The translations under genes were made by a program, and so were the position numbers. From NCBI RefSeq assembly GCF_001440035.1, contig NZ_LJYG01000026.1, forward strand, positions 74,721 through 138,720: a stretch of 64,000 nucleotides of DNA, read 5' to 3'. The DNA comes from Bradyrhizobium manausense (lineage in GTDB: Bacteria > Pseudomonadota > Alphaproteobacteria > Rhizobiales > Xanthobacteraceae). This document shows, in pieces, positions 18,047-28,317 of the stretch; the stretch's first letter is position 1; each line of letters opens with the position of its first letter. The notes under the pieces were generated by a model. It had not been told where the DNA came from. It saw only the letters and a list, made by a program, of their open reading frames with translations, and searched no databases.

Positions 18047-19869
18047 GTGTCTTCCTGGCTCGACTACACCATCAACGGGCTGATCGTCGGTAACGTCTAC
18101 GCCCTCGTTGCAGTCGGGCTCGCGCTGATCTTCGGCGTCAGCCGGCTGATCAACTTTGCGCAGGGCTCGATCTATCTCGTCGGCGCCTATATCGGCTGGG
18201 TCGCGGTGGTCCAGCTGCACACGCCGCTGCCGCTGACCATCATCGTCGTTGCGGTGGTGGCGGCGCTGGTCGGGTTGATCATCGAGCGCTTCGGCCTGCG
18301 GCCGCTGCAGAACTCGGTGCGGATCGCGCCGCTGCTGGCGACCATCGGCATCAGCTTCGTGCTCGACCAATTGGTCATGCTGACCTTCTCGCCCAATCCG
18401 CGCGCGCTGCCGAGCCAATTGCCTGATGTCCGCTTCCAGGTCGGCGGCGGCACGATCGGGCCGCTCGATCTCCTGATTGCCGGCGTCGGCATCTCCAGCG
18501 CGCTCTTGCTATTCGTGTTCCTGCGCTACACCAAGCTCGGCTGGGCGGTGCGTGCCGCCTCGCAGGACCGCGACGCCGCGATGCAGATGGGCGTCGACGT
18601 CAACCGCGTCAATCAGACCGTGTTCGGCATCGCGGCCGCGCTCGGCGGCGTCTCCGGCCTCCTGGTCGGCATGTACTACAACCAGATCGACACCGCGATG
18701 AGCCTGCAGGCGACGCTGAAGGGCGTCGTCGCTGAAGTCGTCGGCGGTGCCGGCAACGTGCCGGGCGCCGTGGTCGGCAGCATGCTGCTGGGCCTGGTCG
18801 AGAGCTACGGCGTCGCCGTGTTCGGCACCAGCTATCGCAATCTGTTCGCCTTCCTGCTGCTGGTCGTCGTGCTGGTGCTGCGGCCGAACGGCCTGTTTGC
18901 CAGCGCCCGGCAGGCGCCGCCCGAGCCGCTCACCGGCACGTTCATTGCGCCGAGCCGACCGTTGCGCATTCCGCGCTGGGCCTTGGCCGTCGCGGTCGCT
19001 GCGTTCGCGATCCTGCCGCTGCTGCCGGTGTCGTTCTACGTGCTCCAGACCCTGATCAACGCCTGGCTGCTCGGCATGCTCGCGCTGAGCCTGACGCTGG
19101 TCGCCGGCACGATCGGCCAGGTCTCGCTCGGACACGCCGCGCTGCTCGCGATCGGCGCCTATACCTCCGCGCTGCTGTCGCTGACGCTCAACGTCCCGGT
19201 CGGCCTTGCCATCATCGCCGGCGGCCTGATGAGCGCCGCGCTCGGCACGATCCTGATCTCGCCCTCATTCCGCTTGCGCGGCCACTACGTCTCGATCGCG
19301 ACGCTCGCCATCGGCGAGATCGTGTCGTTGGTGATCCTGAACTGGGAAAGCGTCACGCGAGGGCCAATCGGCATTTCCGGCATCCCGCCGCTGTCGCTGT
19401 TCGGCTACGATCTGATCAGCCCCGCCTCGGTCTACTGGTTCGCATTCGCCGTCATGGTCGTGCTCGCGTTGCTGCAGGCGCGCCTGCTCGGCTCGCATCT
19501 CGGCCGCAGCTTTCGCGCCATTCGCGATGACGACATCGCGGCGCGTGCCTATGGGCTCAGCCTGAACCGCTACAAATCGCTCGCCTTCATCTTCGGCGGC
19601 TTCGCCGCCGGCCTCAGCGGCGGCATCGCCGCGCATCTTTACTCCTATATCAACCATGAAACCTTCAACACGCAGCAATCCATCCTGGCGCTGACGGTCG
19701 TGATCCTCGGCGGCCTCGGCAATATCGTCGGTGCCATCGTCGGCGCGGTGGCGCTGGTTGGTATCCCCGAAATGTTCCGGATCGCGGCGGAGTACCGCAT
19801 CCTGATCTACGGCATCGTGCTGCTGCTGCTCGTGCGATTCAGGCCGCAGGGCCTGTTGGGGACGATCTG

Positions 19870-19870
<1 letters not shown>
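18047..19870 (+). CDS. Fused branched-chain type ABC permease (LivH-LivM)
   Basis: 607 residues starting at GTG 18047 after TAGGAA. Residues about 1-290 match LivH ([20 protein letters not shown]; loop [15 protein letters not shown]). After a linker, residues about 310-600 match LivM ([40 protein letters not shown]). Both permease halves of the heterodimeric importer are therefore on one chain, a known but less common arrangement. The stop overlaps the next ATG by one base, so translation is probably coupled to livG. Confidence 0.9.
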
Positions 19871-20714
<844 letters not shown>

Positions 20715-20718
<4 letters not shown>

Positions 20719-21455
20719 CCACGGGCGCAGCCGAACCGCTGCTGGCACTGACTGACGTCAACACGTTCTATGGCCAGGCCCAGGTCCATTTCGACCTGTC
20801 GATATCAGTCGGCCGTGGCCACATTGTCTGCCTGCTCGGCGGCAATGCCAGCGGCAAGTCGACGACAATGAAGATCATCCTGGGTCTGGTGAAGCCGCGC
20901 TCCGGCGAGGTGACGTTTGACGGCGCCTCCCTGATCGGCCTCAGCACGCCGCAGATTGTCCGCCGCGGCATCGCCTCGGTGCCCGAGGCGCGGCGGCTGT
21001 TCGCGGATATGAGCGTGCGCGAAAACATCCTGATGGGGGCCTTCGTGCGCAACGACCGCGACGCCGTGGCGCAGGATCTCGACAAGATGCTGACGCTGTT
21101 TCCGAAGCTCGGCCAGCGGCTGTCGCAGCGCGCCGGCTCCTTGTCCGGCGGCGAGCAGCAGATGGTGGCGATGGCGCGCGCGCTGATGGGCCGGCCGCGC
21201 CTGATCGTGATGGACGAGCCGACCATGGGCCTGTCGCCGCTTTATGTCGACCGCGTGCTGGAATTGATCCGCACCATCAACCAGGATGGCGTCTCGATCT
21301 TCATGGTCGAGCAGAACGCCAGCCTCGCCCTCGAGATCGCGCACGAGGCCTATGTGCTCCAGACCGGCAAGATCGTGCTCTCGGGCCCGGCGCGCACGCT
21401 GAAGGACGATCCCCGTGTTCGCGACGCCTATCTCGGCGGCTCCGAGGCCGCGTAG
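20715..21455 (+). CDS. Branched-chain type ABC transporter ATP-binding protein (LivF-like)
   Basis: 246 residues. Walker A is LLGGNASGKSTT (the usual GxNGAGKT appears as GGNASGKS, still a valid P-loop), signature SLSGGEQQMVAMARAL, Walker B LIVMDEPTMGLSP, and the switch segment FMVEQNASLALEI. Last gene of the importer operon. The following gap carries hairpin-forming repeats that may terminate the transcript. Confidence 0.9.
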
Positions 21456-21473
21456 CCGCTGCTGTCTCCACAT

Positions 21474-21600
21474 CGTCATGGCCGGGCATAGCCGTCCGAA
21501 GGACGGCGTCGCTTCCGCTCGCCTATGACCCGGCCATCCACGTCGTTCTTTGTCGCCAAGAACGAGGATGCCCGGGACAAGCCCGGGCGTGAGGACGTCG
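21474..21600. repeat. Dispersed hairpin-rich repeat between livF and the NiCoT gene
   Basis: Contains CGTCATGGCCGGGCAT... later ...ATGACCCGGCCATCCACG, with an internal CCGTCC/GGACGG hairpin, a GTTCTT/AAGAAC pair and a CCCGGG/CCCGGG pair near 21571-21587. This looks like one of the intergenic palindromic repeat families of Bradyrhizobium and could double as a terminator for livF. Confidence 0.6.
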
Positions 21601-21667
21601 TCGGGCTGGTAAGTGTGACAATTATCTGAAAAGATCATACGGTTGGCGCAATGGGGCGTGCGGCGGA

Positions 21668-22693
21668 ATGCGGGTCGTGACGAGATGGTCTATGCGGACG
21701 ATTGAGTCCGGAACGGTGCTGCTGTTCGGCGGGCTCGTCGCCGCCAACATCGCCGCGTGGATATGGGCTTTCGCGGCGTTCGGTGACCGGCCCGCGGTGA
21801 TGGCGACGGCGCTTCTCGCTTGGGTGTTCGGCCTGCGCCACGCCGTCGATGCCGACCACATCGCCGCCATCGACAACGTGGTGCGCAAGCAGATGCAGGC
21901 GGGCGATATGCCGCGCAGTGTCGGTCTCTATTTCGCGCTCGGCCATTCCACCGTTGTCGTGGTCGCAACCATGCTGCTGGCGCTCGGCGTGGTCAGCCTT
22001 GGTGGCGACAGCCTGCTCAAGGATATCGGCAGCCTGATCGGCACCTCGGTGTCGGCGCTGTTCCTCCTGCTGATCGCAGCGATCAACCTCGCCATCTTCG
22101 CCCGCCTGTGGCGGACGTTTAGTGCCGCGCGCGAGCAGGGCGTCCACGACGCCGCAGGTTTGGAGGCACTGCTCGGCCATCGCGGCTTTCTCGCGCGCCT
22201 GCTCGGCCCGATGTTCCGCCTGGTGACCAAGCCCTGGCACATGTTTCCGCTCGGATTGCTGTTCGGTCTCGGCTTCGATACCGCGACCGAGATCGGCCTG
22301 CTCAGCATCTCCGCCACCGAAGCGGCACGCGGTGCTTCGCTCGCCGACATCCTGGTTTTCCCCGCGCTGTTCGCATCAGGCATGGCGCTGGTCGATACCG
22401 CCGATTCCGCGCTGATGGTCAGCGCCTATCGCTGGGCCTTCGTCGATCCCATGCGCAAGCTCTGGTACAACCTCACCATCACAGGCGCATCCGTCGCGGT
22501 CGCGCTGTTGATCGGCGGCATTGAGGCGCTCGGCCTGATCAGCGACCGGCTCGGATTTAATGGCGGCGTGTGGGCGCTGGTCGATCGTCTCAACGCGTCG
22601 CTTGCCAATGTCGGCTTCGCCGTGATCGCGCTGTTCGTGATCGCCTGGGTGGTTTCGAGCCTGCTCTATCGCCGCATCTTCGCGGCGGCCTGA
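21668..22693 (+). CDS. NiCoT family nickel/cobalt transporter (HoxN/HupN/NixA type)
   Basis: 341 residues with eight hydrophobic segments. The NiCoT signature HX4DH is present in RHAVDADHIAAIDN, and a second family motif GLGFDTATEIGLL follows. Single-component permease for Ni2+ or Co2+ into the cytoplasm. The start at 21668 follows a purine-rich stretch; a downstream Met at codon 9 is possible. No urease, hydrogenase or cobalamin gene is in the window, so the metal demand it serves is not shown by context. Confidence 0.9.
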   Translation: MRVVTRWSMRTIESGTVLLFGGLVAANIAAWIWAFAAFGDRPAVMATALLAWVFGLRHAVDADHIAAIDNVVRKQMQAGDMPRSVGLYFALGHSTVVVVATMLLALGVVSLGGDSLLKDIGSLIGTSVSALFLLLIAAINLAIFARLWRTFSAAREQGVHDAAGLEALLGHRGFLARLLGPMFRLVTKPWHMFPLGLLFGLGFDTATEIGLLSISATEAARGASLADILVFPALFASGMALVDTADSALMVSAYRWAFVDPMRKLWYNLTITGASVAVALLIGGIEALGLISDRLGFNGGVWALVDRLNASLANVGFAVIALFVIAWVVSSLLYRRIFAAA

Positions 22694-22698
22694 GGGCG

Positions 22699-24210
22699 TC
22701 AAGCCGACGCCGCGCTGGCTATCGGCTCCGCCGGTTGGTCGTCGCCGTGGGGATCACCCGGCGCGGTCGCCCAGGCCAATTCCACCAGCGTCACGATCCT
22801 GCGTCCGCCGCCGTCGAGCTGGACCACGATCAGGCCCTGCTCCTCCATATAGCCGAGCAGACGCTGCGCCCGGCGCAGCGAGTGCGAGCCATAGGCGCGG
22901 GCGATCGCGGCATCGCCGGGGCAGGGCCAGCCTTCCTTGGCGGCGCGCGCGATCATCATGAACACGCCCTGCATATCGTCGGGCAGGATCGAGGCGCGCA
23001 AGCTCACCTCCTGCCAGGCATCGTCCTCGGCGATGTCGGTGCCGAGGCCCGCGCGCGCATGCGTCAGCATGCGACGGAATTCGATGAGGTCAGGCACGGA
23101 CGTGCCGAGGCCCTCGATGCGGCAGCGAACCACGAATTCCTGATAGAGCACGCCGATGGCGCGGAAGCCGGCATCGGGCGCAGCCAGCACGGCGCGCAGC
23201 GTGCGATCGAGGCGCTCGCGCCGTTCTGCGAGCTCCTCGGCGCTGATCGGCACCTCGACCTCTTCGGTGCTGATCTCGGGCGCTGCCGCCTTGGCTGCGC
23301 GGAGCTGCTCCAGCAGGTCGGGCGCCGGCCGGCGCTGCGGCCGGCTCGCATCCGGCGGCGGCGCGGCCAGGATCACGGCGCGCGCATCCTCCAGCGTCGC
23401 TTCGGGCAGCGGCATCAGCCGCGGGGTCGAATTGCGCGGGGATGTTTCGGTCGGGCCGATGTTCAGCCGCAGCGGACGGCGCGACAGCGCAGGCCCCAGC
23501 GCCATGAACTGTCCGCGTTCGAGATCGCGAAACGCTTCCGCCTGCCGCCGCTCCATGCCGAGCAGATCGGCGGCGCGCGCCATGTCGATGTCGAGGAAGG
23601 TCCGGCCCATCAGGAAGTTCGAGGCCTCGGCCGCGACGTTCTTGGCGAGCTTGGCCAGACGCTGCGTCGCGATGATGCCGGCAAGGCCGCGCTTGCGGCC
23701 GCGGCACATCAGATTGGTCATGGCACCCAGCGATAGCTTTCGCGCCTCGTCTGAAACTTCGCCGGCGACAGCAGGCGCAAACAACTGCGCCTCGTCGACC
23801 ACGACCAGCATCGGGTACCAATGATCTCGCTCGACGTCGAACAGGCCGCCGAGGAAGGCGGCCGCGCGCCGCATCTGGTTCTCGGCGTCCAGCCCCTCGA
23901 GATTGAGCACGGTGGAGACGCGATGCAGCCGGGCGCGCTCGCCGGCAACCTGCAGGCCGCGCTCGGTGTGATCCTCGGCCTCGATCACGAGGTGGCCGAA
24001 GCGCTCGGCCAGCGTGACGAAATCGCCTTCGGGGTCGATGATGGCCTGCTGCACCCAGGGTGCGCTCTGCTCCAGGAGGCGCCTGAGCAGATGCGACTTG
24101 CCGGAGCCGGAATTGCCCTGCACCAGGAGACGGGTCGCCAGGAGTTCCTCGAGGTCCATGGCCGCCCCGGCGCCCGCCGTGGTCAGCCCCATCTCGATCG
24201 CAACCGTCAT
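22699..24210 (-). CDS. HerA/VirB4-type ATP-binding protein (DUF87-like)
   Basis: 503 residues, start at 24210 after GGGGAC. P-loop LVQGNSGSGKSHLLRRLL near residue 30, Walker B MLVVVDEAQLF near residue 140, and TQRLAKLAKNVAAEA (sensor-like) near 190: the layout of HerA-like DNA-translocase/helicase ATPases. The C-terminal half is Pro/Glu-rich, then a small winged-helix-like stretch (AIARAYGSHSLRRAQRLLGYM). Usual HerA partners (NurA nuclease) are absent. Convergent with and only 5 bases from the NiCoT gene. Could be DNA repair/processing or a defence-related ATPase; function unproven. Confidence 0.78.
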   Translation of the reverse strand: MTVAIEMGLTTAGAGAAMDLEELLATRLLVQGNSGSGKSHLLRRLLEQSAPWVQQAIIDPEGDFVTLAERFGHLVIEAEDHTERGLQVAGERARLHRVSTVLNLEGLDAENQMRRAAAFLGGLFDVERDHWYPMLVVVDEAQLFAPAVAGEVSDEARKLSLGAMTNLMCRGRKRGLAGIIATQRLAKLAKNVAAEASNFLMGRTFLDIDMARAADLLGMERRQAEAFRDLERGQFMALGPALSRRPLRLNIGPTETSPRNSTPRLMPLPEATLEDARAVILAAPPPDASRPQRRPAPDLLEQLRAAKAAAPEISTEEVEVPISAEELAERRERLDRTLRAVLAAPDAGFRAIGVLYQEFVVRCRIEGLGTSVPDLIEFRRMLTHARAGLGTDIAEDDAWQEVSLRASILPDDMQGVFMMIARAAKEGWPCPGDAAIARAYGSHSLRRAQRLLGYMEEQGLIVVQLDGGGRRIVTLVELAWATAPGDPHGDDQPAEPIASAASA

Positions 24211-24568
24211 GTCCCCGACTCAAAGCCCTGTCATTCGCGGCAAGGGCTTATCAACCGAAGCGGGATGCGTCGAGCGAAACAGCCGGGAACACGCCGCGTT
24301 GCCCACGGCGGAATTTCTGCTGGGATTTGAAAGCCGTAGTCCCGCGGGCGGGAACGGCGGGCGGGATCGGCGCTGCATCCAGACTTCGGCTAAGCCGTAA
24401 TTGGTCGAGAATTGACCCGCCGGCCCGGTCCGCGTGACGGAATATTCGCTCCTTCCTTGTATGCATTATCCCAGTTGCCATCCCCGATCGGTTTGCCTTA
24501 GATGCTGCAACGCACCCGTGGATCACAGCCGGGGCCCAAAAATCACACAAGATATCGACGGGACGAAC
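24211..24568. other. Divergent intergenic region
   Basis: About 358 bases between the HerA-like gene (minus) and the ketopantoate-reductase-family gene (plus). An open frame continues in phase upstream of the latter to 24434, but the encoded Cys/Pro-rich leader looks non-coding and lacks a ribosome site. A relatively AT-rich stretch near 24457-24475 could hold a promoter for the plus-strand gene. No palindromic operator recognised. Confidence 0.45.
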
Positions 24569-25633
24569 ATGGCGCGCAACGTACTGATTTTGGGAGCTTC
24601 CTACGGCTCCCTGCTGGGCACCAAGCTGTTGATGGCCGGGCACAACGTGACCCTGGTCTGCCGCGCCAAGACTGCGGAGCTGATCAACCGCGACGGCACC
24701 GAGGTGCGCATCAAGCTGCGCGACGAAGCGGTGCACCGCGCGATCTTCTCGCGCGACCTGCCGGGCAAGCTGGATGCGGTGACGCCGCAGAATGTGGACG
24801 TCTCGCGCTATGACCTTGTTGGCCTTGCGATGCAGGAGCCGCAATACACCAACCACACGGTTCGCATGCTCATGGTCAAGATCGCCGCGGCGAAGCTGCC
24901 CTGCCTGTCGATCATGAACATGCCGCCGTTGCCTTATCTCAAGCGCATCCCGGCGCTCGCCGATATGGATCTGGAGGAGGCTTACACCAATGCGCAGGTG
25001 TGGGAGCGGTTCGAGCCCGGTCTGGTGACGCTGTGCTCGCCCGATCCGCAGGCGTTCCGTCCGCCAGAGGAAGCGGCGAACGTGCTGCATGTCGGCCTGC
25101 CCACCAACTTCAAGGCCTCGGTCTTCGCCGACGAGACGCACAACAAGGTGCTGCGCGAGCTCGAGGCCGACATCGATGCCGTGACGCTCGACGGCAAGGA
25201 CGTGCCGGTGAAGCTGAAAGTGTTCTCGTCCCTGTTCGTGCCGCTGGCGAAATGGTCGATGCTGCTCACCGGCAATTACCGCTGCATCACGCCGAACGAA
25301 CCGCAGTCGATCCGCGACGCCGTGCATGGCGATCTCAAGCGCTCGCAGACGATCTACGACCATGTCGACGCCATCGCCCGCCGGCTCGGCGCCGATCCGG
25401 AGGACCAGGTCCCCTTCGCGAAATACGCCAAGGCCGCCGAGAGCCTGCTCAAGCCCTCCTCGGCCGCGCGCGCGGTCGCGAGCGGAGCGCCCTTCATCGA
25501 GCGCGTCGACCTCCTGGTGAAGCTGATCTCGCATCAGCTCGGCTCGCCCAATGCCGAGATCGACCGCACGGTCGATACCGTCGACCAGAAGCTGAACGAG
25601 AAGATCGTGCAGGGCGGATCGGGCGCGCAGTAG
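24569..25633 (+). CDS. Ketopantoate reductase (ApbA/PanE) family oxidoreductase
   Basis: 354 residues from the ATG at 24569 after GGGA. N-terminal Rossmann strand-loop-helix NVLILGASYGSLLGTKLL, followed by HNVTLVCRAKTAELINRDG, typical of ApbA/PanE-type NADPH-dependent reductases. The middle and C-terminus (SLFVPLAKWSMLLTGNYRC) diverge from classical PanE, and the glycine motif is GASYGSLLG rather than GAGAIG. It may reduce a different 2-oxo acid. It stands alone, with repeats downstream. Confidence 0.75.
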   Translation: MARNVLILGASYGSLLGTKLLMAGHNVTLVCRAKTAELINRDGTEVRIKLRDEAVHRAIFSRDLPGKLDAVTPQNVDVSRYDLVGLAMQEPQYTNHTVRMLMVKIAAAKLPCLSIMNMPPLPYLKRIPALADMDLEEAYTNAQVWERFEPGLVTLCSPDPQAFRPPEEAANVLHVGLPTNFKASVFADETHNKVLRELEADIDAVTLDGKDVPVKLKVFSSLFVPLAKWSMLLTGNYRCITPNEPQSIRDAVHGDLKRSQTIYDHVDAIARRLGADPEDQVPFAKYAKAAESLLKPSSAARAVASGAPFIERVDLLVKLISHQLGSPNAEIDRTVDTVDQKLNEKIVQGGSGAQ

Positions 25634-25654
25634 CGGCTCACGGACTCTCCCCAT

Positions 25655-25762
25655 CGTCATTCCGGGGCGATGCGCAGCATCGAGCCCGGAATCCATCGGG
25701 CCCCAGGTCACGCTGTGAAATGGATTCCGGGCTCGCGCCGAGAGGCGCGCCCCGGAATGACA
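25655..25762. repeat. Dispersed inverted repeat, family B
   Basis: Left arm starts CGTCATTCCGGGGCG and contains AGCCCGGAATCCAT; the right arm is its complement (ATGGATTCCGGGCT ... CCCCGGAATGACA). Each arm carries a small hairpin of its own (GATGCGCAGCATC; GCGCCGAGAGGCGC). It lies 22 bases after the upstream stop codon and could act as a terminator. Confidence 0.85.
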
Positions 25763-25789
25763 CGGCGAGGCCGGCGTGTCGCCCTCTGT

Positions 25790-26447
25790 CAATCCTACGC
25801 CGCAAAAATATTCCACTTTACCGAAATTCGGAAATAGCGTATGGTTCGCCCATCCCGGCTCACCTTGAGGGGCGATCGTACGTCGTCACGCTTCGCGAGC
25901 CGGGGATGCGGTGGACGCGGCAGCGTCGGCACGAGAGGGTGCGGGCAGGGCGGGTAGTCCCTGTGAGCCCGAGACCGCGTGTGGATGAGCGGCGCTGTTC
26001 GTTCGTCGTGCCAAGATTTCGATGGCTACGTGCACGATGCCGTCGAACCCTGTGGCGCCAACGAACGCGCGTACGGCAAAACCGTGTGGTCCCGGCCGTC
26101 GTCGCTACGGTCAAGCCTTTGCGGAGCTGTGGAGCGTCCAACCGGGCTGGCCACATCGTCAATTCGCGGGGCGAGGGAGGCCAGAAGGAATTCGGCTCCC
26201 GGGAGAGCGCGGCATAAGCCGTCAACCCATCGCGCAGGGAAGGCCGTGTGTTGGGCTTCACCTGTATGCTGCTGTGCGGTCTTCTTGCGCTACATTTTCG
26301 CGCAGCGGACCGCGGGTGCCAAGCCGGCACCCGGTCTTCCCTGCGCCCTCTTGATTGAGAGGGTGATCAAGCAAAGCTCGGGCGACATGAGCCGCGAGGA
26401 GGCGAAGGCGTGTCTGCGATTGGAGCTGCTTGCCACAGGCGACGCTA
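25790..26447. other. Degenerate dispersed repeat region, no intact gene
   Basis: All three plus frames and one minus frame are open for 100-400 codons in pieces, but none has a ribosome site or domain. The encoded phrases (for example SGDMSREEAKACLRL near the end, and MRWTRQRRHER) resemble spurious ORFs that recur in many Bradyrhizobium genomes. I take this as a decayed member of a dispersed repeat family rather than genes; that relies on memory of such genomes. Confidence 0.5.
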
Positions 26448-26526
26448 TCGTAGGGGGGCAAAGCGAAGCGTGCCCACCACAAGCACATGGTGGGCACGGC
26501 GCTTGGCGCCTTTGCCCACCCTACGA
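26448..26526. repeat. Dispersed inverted repeat, family C
   Basis: TCGTAGGGGGGCAAAGCG at the left pairs with CGCCTTTGCCCACCCTACGA at the right, and a second pair TGCCCACCA/TGGTGGGCA lies inside. A hairpin-forming intergenic element. Confidence 0.8.
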
Positions 26527-26580
26527 CACCTGCGAACGAAAGAGCGATGCCGTTGTCTCATACTGCGTCTACACACTCGC

Positions 26581-26703
26581 TGTCATCGCCCGGCCAGTGC
26601 GCAATTGCGCGCTAGGACCGGGGGATCCAGTAGTCCGAGACAGCAATGATTGAGCCGAGAAGCCGAGGCGTACTGGATTCCCCGCTTTCGCGGGGAATGA
26701 CAG
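26581..26703. repeat. Dispersed inverted repeat, family D
   Basis: Ends TGTCATCGCCCGG ... GGGGAATGACA; the inner arms GGGGATCCAGTA and TACTGGATTCCCC are nearly complementary. Contains GCGCAATTGCGC and CCCCGCTTTCGCGGGG palindromes. Same style of element as families A-C, here stacked in one gap. Confidence 0.75.
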
Positions 26704-26738
26704 GGTCACTTGGAGAACCATACTGCTGCCACACACTC

Positions 26739-26818
26739 CGTCATTGCGAGCGCAGCGAAGCAATCCAGAATCCCTCCGCGGAAAGACTCTGGATTGCTTC
26801 GCTGCGCTCGCAATGACG
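26739..26818. repeat. Dispersed palindromic repeat, family A (copy 2)
   Basis: Identical 31-bp arms to the copy at 8681-8760, with the centre differing at only a few bases. Located 21 bases past the stop codon of the minus-strand MarR gene, where it may act as its terminator. Confidence 0.9.
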
Positions 26819-26839
26819 GGGGAGAGAGCGCGCCAGCCG

Positions 26840-27475
26840 TCACCCCTGGCTTGCCACGCGCGCGCGATCGAAATGCTCCTCGATCTTGGGGCGGTCGCGG
26901 GTGCGCTCGAAGCTGGTGCACAGCAGCTCGGTCTCCTCGAGCGAGACGGGGGCGCGGTACAGCCGGCACATGAACTCGGCGGTGGCGCGGCCCTTGCCCG
27001 GGGCGGGGTTGCGCTCGGCCAGGAACATGCAATCGCGGCAGATGCTGGCATCGAGCCGCTGATGCGCCGCATCGAGATGATTGAGAACCTCACGGAGCGA
27101 GTCGCGCAGCCTGATGCATTCCTCGGTGCCGAGCGCATTGACCGCATTCAACACGTGATTGATCGGATCATGCTGGTTCAGGCATTTCTCACCCTGCGCC
27201 GTGACGTCCAGAACGACGGAGCGCTTGTCCTCCTGCGACGGCTTCCGGACCAGGAAGGATTTGCTCTCCAGCGTCTTCACGATCTGCGACGCGGTCGCCC
27301 TGGTCGCGCCAATGAAGCCGGCGAGCGCAGATGGCGTACGCGAAAAGCGATTGGCGCGGCCGAGAAAGCGCAGCGCCATCCACTCCCGATCGCGCAATCC
27401 GTGTTGATTTCCTTCGAAGTACCAGGCTCTGGCCGCCTGAACCAGCAGTTCGACTGCTTCGCGTGCCAACGGCAT
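26840..27475 (-). CDS. MarR-family transcriptional regulator with C-terminal cysteine cluster
   Basis: 211 residues, start at 27475 after GAGGTAGGA. Winged helix in the middle: LAGFIGATRATASQIVKTLE is the recognition region, followed by the wing KPSQEDKRSVVLDVTAQG. After the MarR fold an extension of about 65 residues carries Cys146-X2-Cys149-X20-Cys170-X15-Cys186, a spacing that could bind a metal or Fe-S cluster. Ordinary MarR proteins are about 150 residues and lack this. No obvious target gene is adjacent; repeats flank it downstream and a poorly coding region lies upstream. The DNA-binding role is secure, the ligand is not. Confidence 0.85.
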   Translation of the reverse strand: MPLAREAVELLVQAARAWYFEGNQHGLRDREWMALRFLGRANRFSRTPSALAGFIGATRATASQIVKTLESKSFLVRKPSQEDKRSVVLDVTAQGEKCLNQHDPINHVLNAVNALGTEECIRLRDSLREVLNHLDAAHQRLDASICRDCMFLAERNPAPGKGRATAEFMCRLYRAPVSLEETELLCTSFERTRDRPKIEEHFDRARVASQG

Positions 27476-27482
27476 AAAATTC

Positions 27483-27755
27483 CTACCTCACCCCGGGGAT
27501 CGCGTGTGCGGCGCCCCGAAGCCGCTTTCCACCATGGCGCACGAATATCTCGCGCAAAGCCGGATGCTCAGCCGTGTCCGATGAATGCCTCATGCCCAAC
27601 ACAAAGGCTTGGATGGCGAGATATTCGCCCAGGACCAATGAGCGTCGCAGGATGCTGCGCAAGAAACGGTGCCGCCGATGCCATTCCAAGCACAAGGTCG
27701 TCGAACGCAAGCCCGAGTTGCCGTCACCTCTGGATGATGGATCGGAATTGCTCAA
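27483..27755 (-). CDS. Small ORF upstream of the MarR gene, doubtful
   Basis: 90 codons ending at a TAG that overlaps the ribosome site of the MarR gene, an arrangement compatible with coupling. The product is Arg/His-rich (SLVLGEYLAIQAFVLGMRH is the most protein-like part) and matches no family I know. The start is uncertain and the base composition gives little support. It may be a decayed gene. Confidence 0.2.
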   Translation of the reverse strand: MSNSDPSSRGDGNSGLRSTTLCLEWHRRHRFLRSILRRSLVLGEYLAIQAFVLGMRHSSDTAEHPALREIFVRHGGKRLRGAAHAIPGVR

Positions 27756-28317
27756 CCGAAGCCCCTGAGTTCAAGTCACACGCAGACGTTTCTTTTGTTC
27801 CGTCGAAACGATGAATGAGCTTCTCAACAAAATCAAGTAGTGAGACTACTCGAGAGCGGATGTCGCTGCAGACCAATGTATTGTTCAAGTCAATCTGCTG
27901 GTCGGGACACATGAAGGTGAACGTAATACACAGTCAAACAAGCCAGATGCACGTAGTTCTACGCATGGCGGATTGCACGCATATTGCTGTCTGTCGTTGG
28001 TGCAGTTTGATCGAAGCTTGTGCAGGACGGGTGATGTGCACCCCGAGAGTCATCCACAACTTCCGCGATCTGCTTCGGGAATTGCCAAGACAGCAACAGG
28101 GGAACTTGCAGAGAGTGCACGTGGCGGTTGTTGCTGGACTATGCGGGGAGCATCATCTGCTTGTCGTCTTTCAGGACTATGGTCTCATCCCGACGGCTGA
28201 GATTGGCGGCTAACACCGCTGCGCTCAAACGCCTGTGCAGTTTGTGCCACGACATGCAGCACCTCGTCAGGATGCGAGGGGCGCTGACCCGACGCGGGCA
28301 GCACGCCGTGCCGCTAA
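27756..28317. other. Intergenic region of lower GC, no recognisable gene
   Basis: About 560 bases between the MarR locus and the flagellar cluster. Bases 27841-27960 are about 47-48 % GC by direct count, well below the neighbourhood. An open frame at 27815-28213 (132 codons) has no ribosome site and no familiar motif. May be a remnant of acquired DNA or hold regulatory sequence. Confidence 0.4.

Noticed and set aside
27815-28213. 132-codon plus-strand frame before the flagellar cluster
   Set aside because: No ribosome site, no recognisable domain, and an amino-acid make-up unlike a folded protein.
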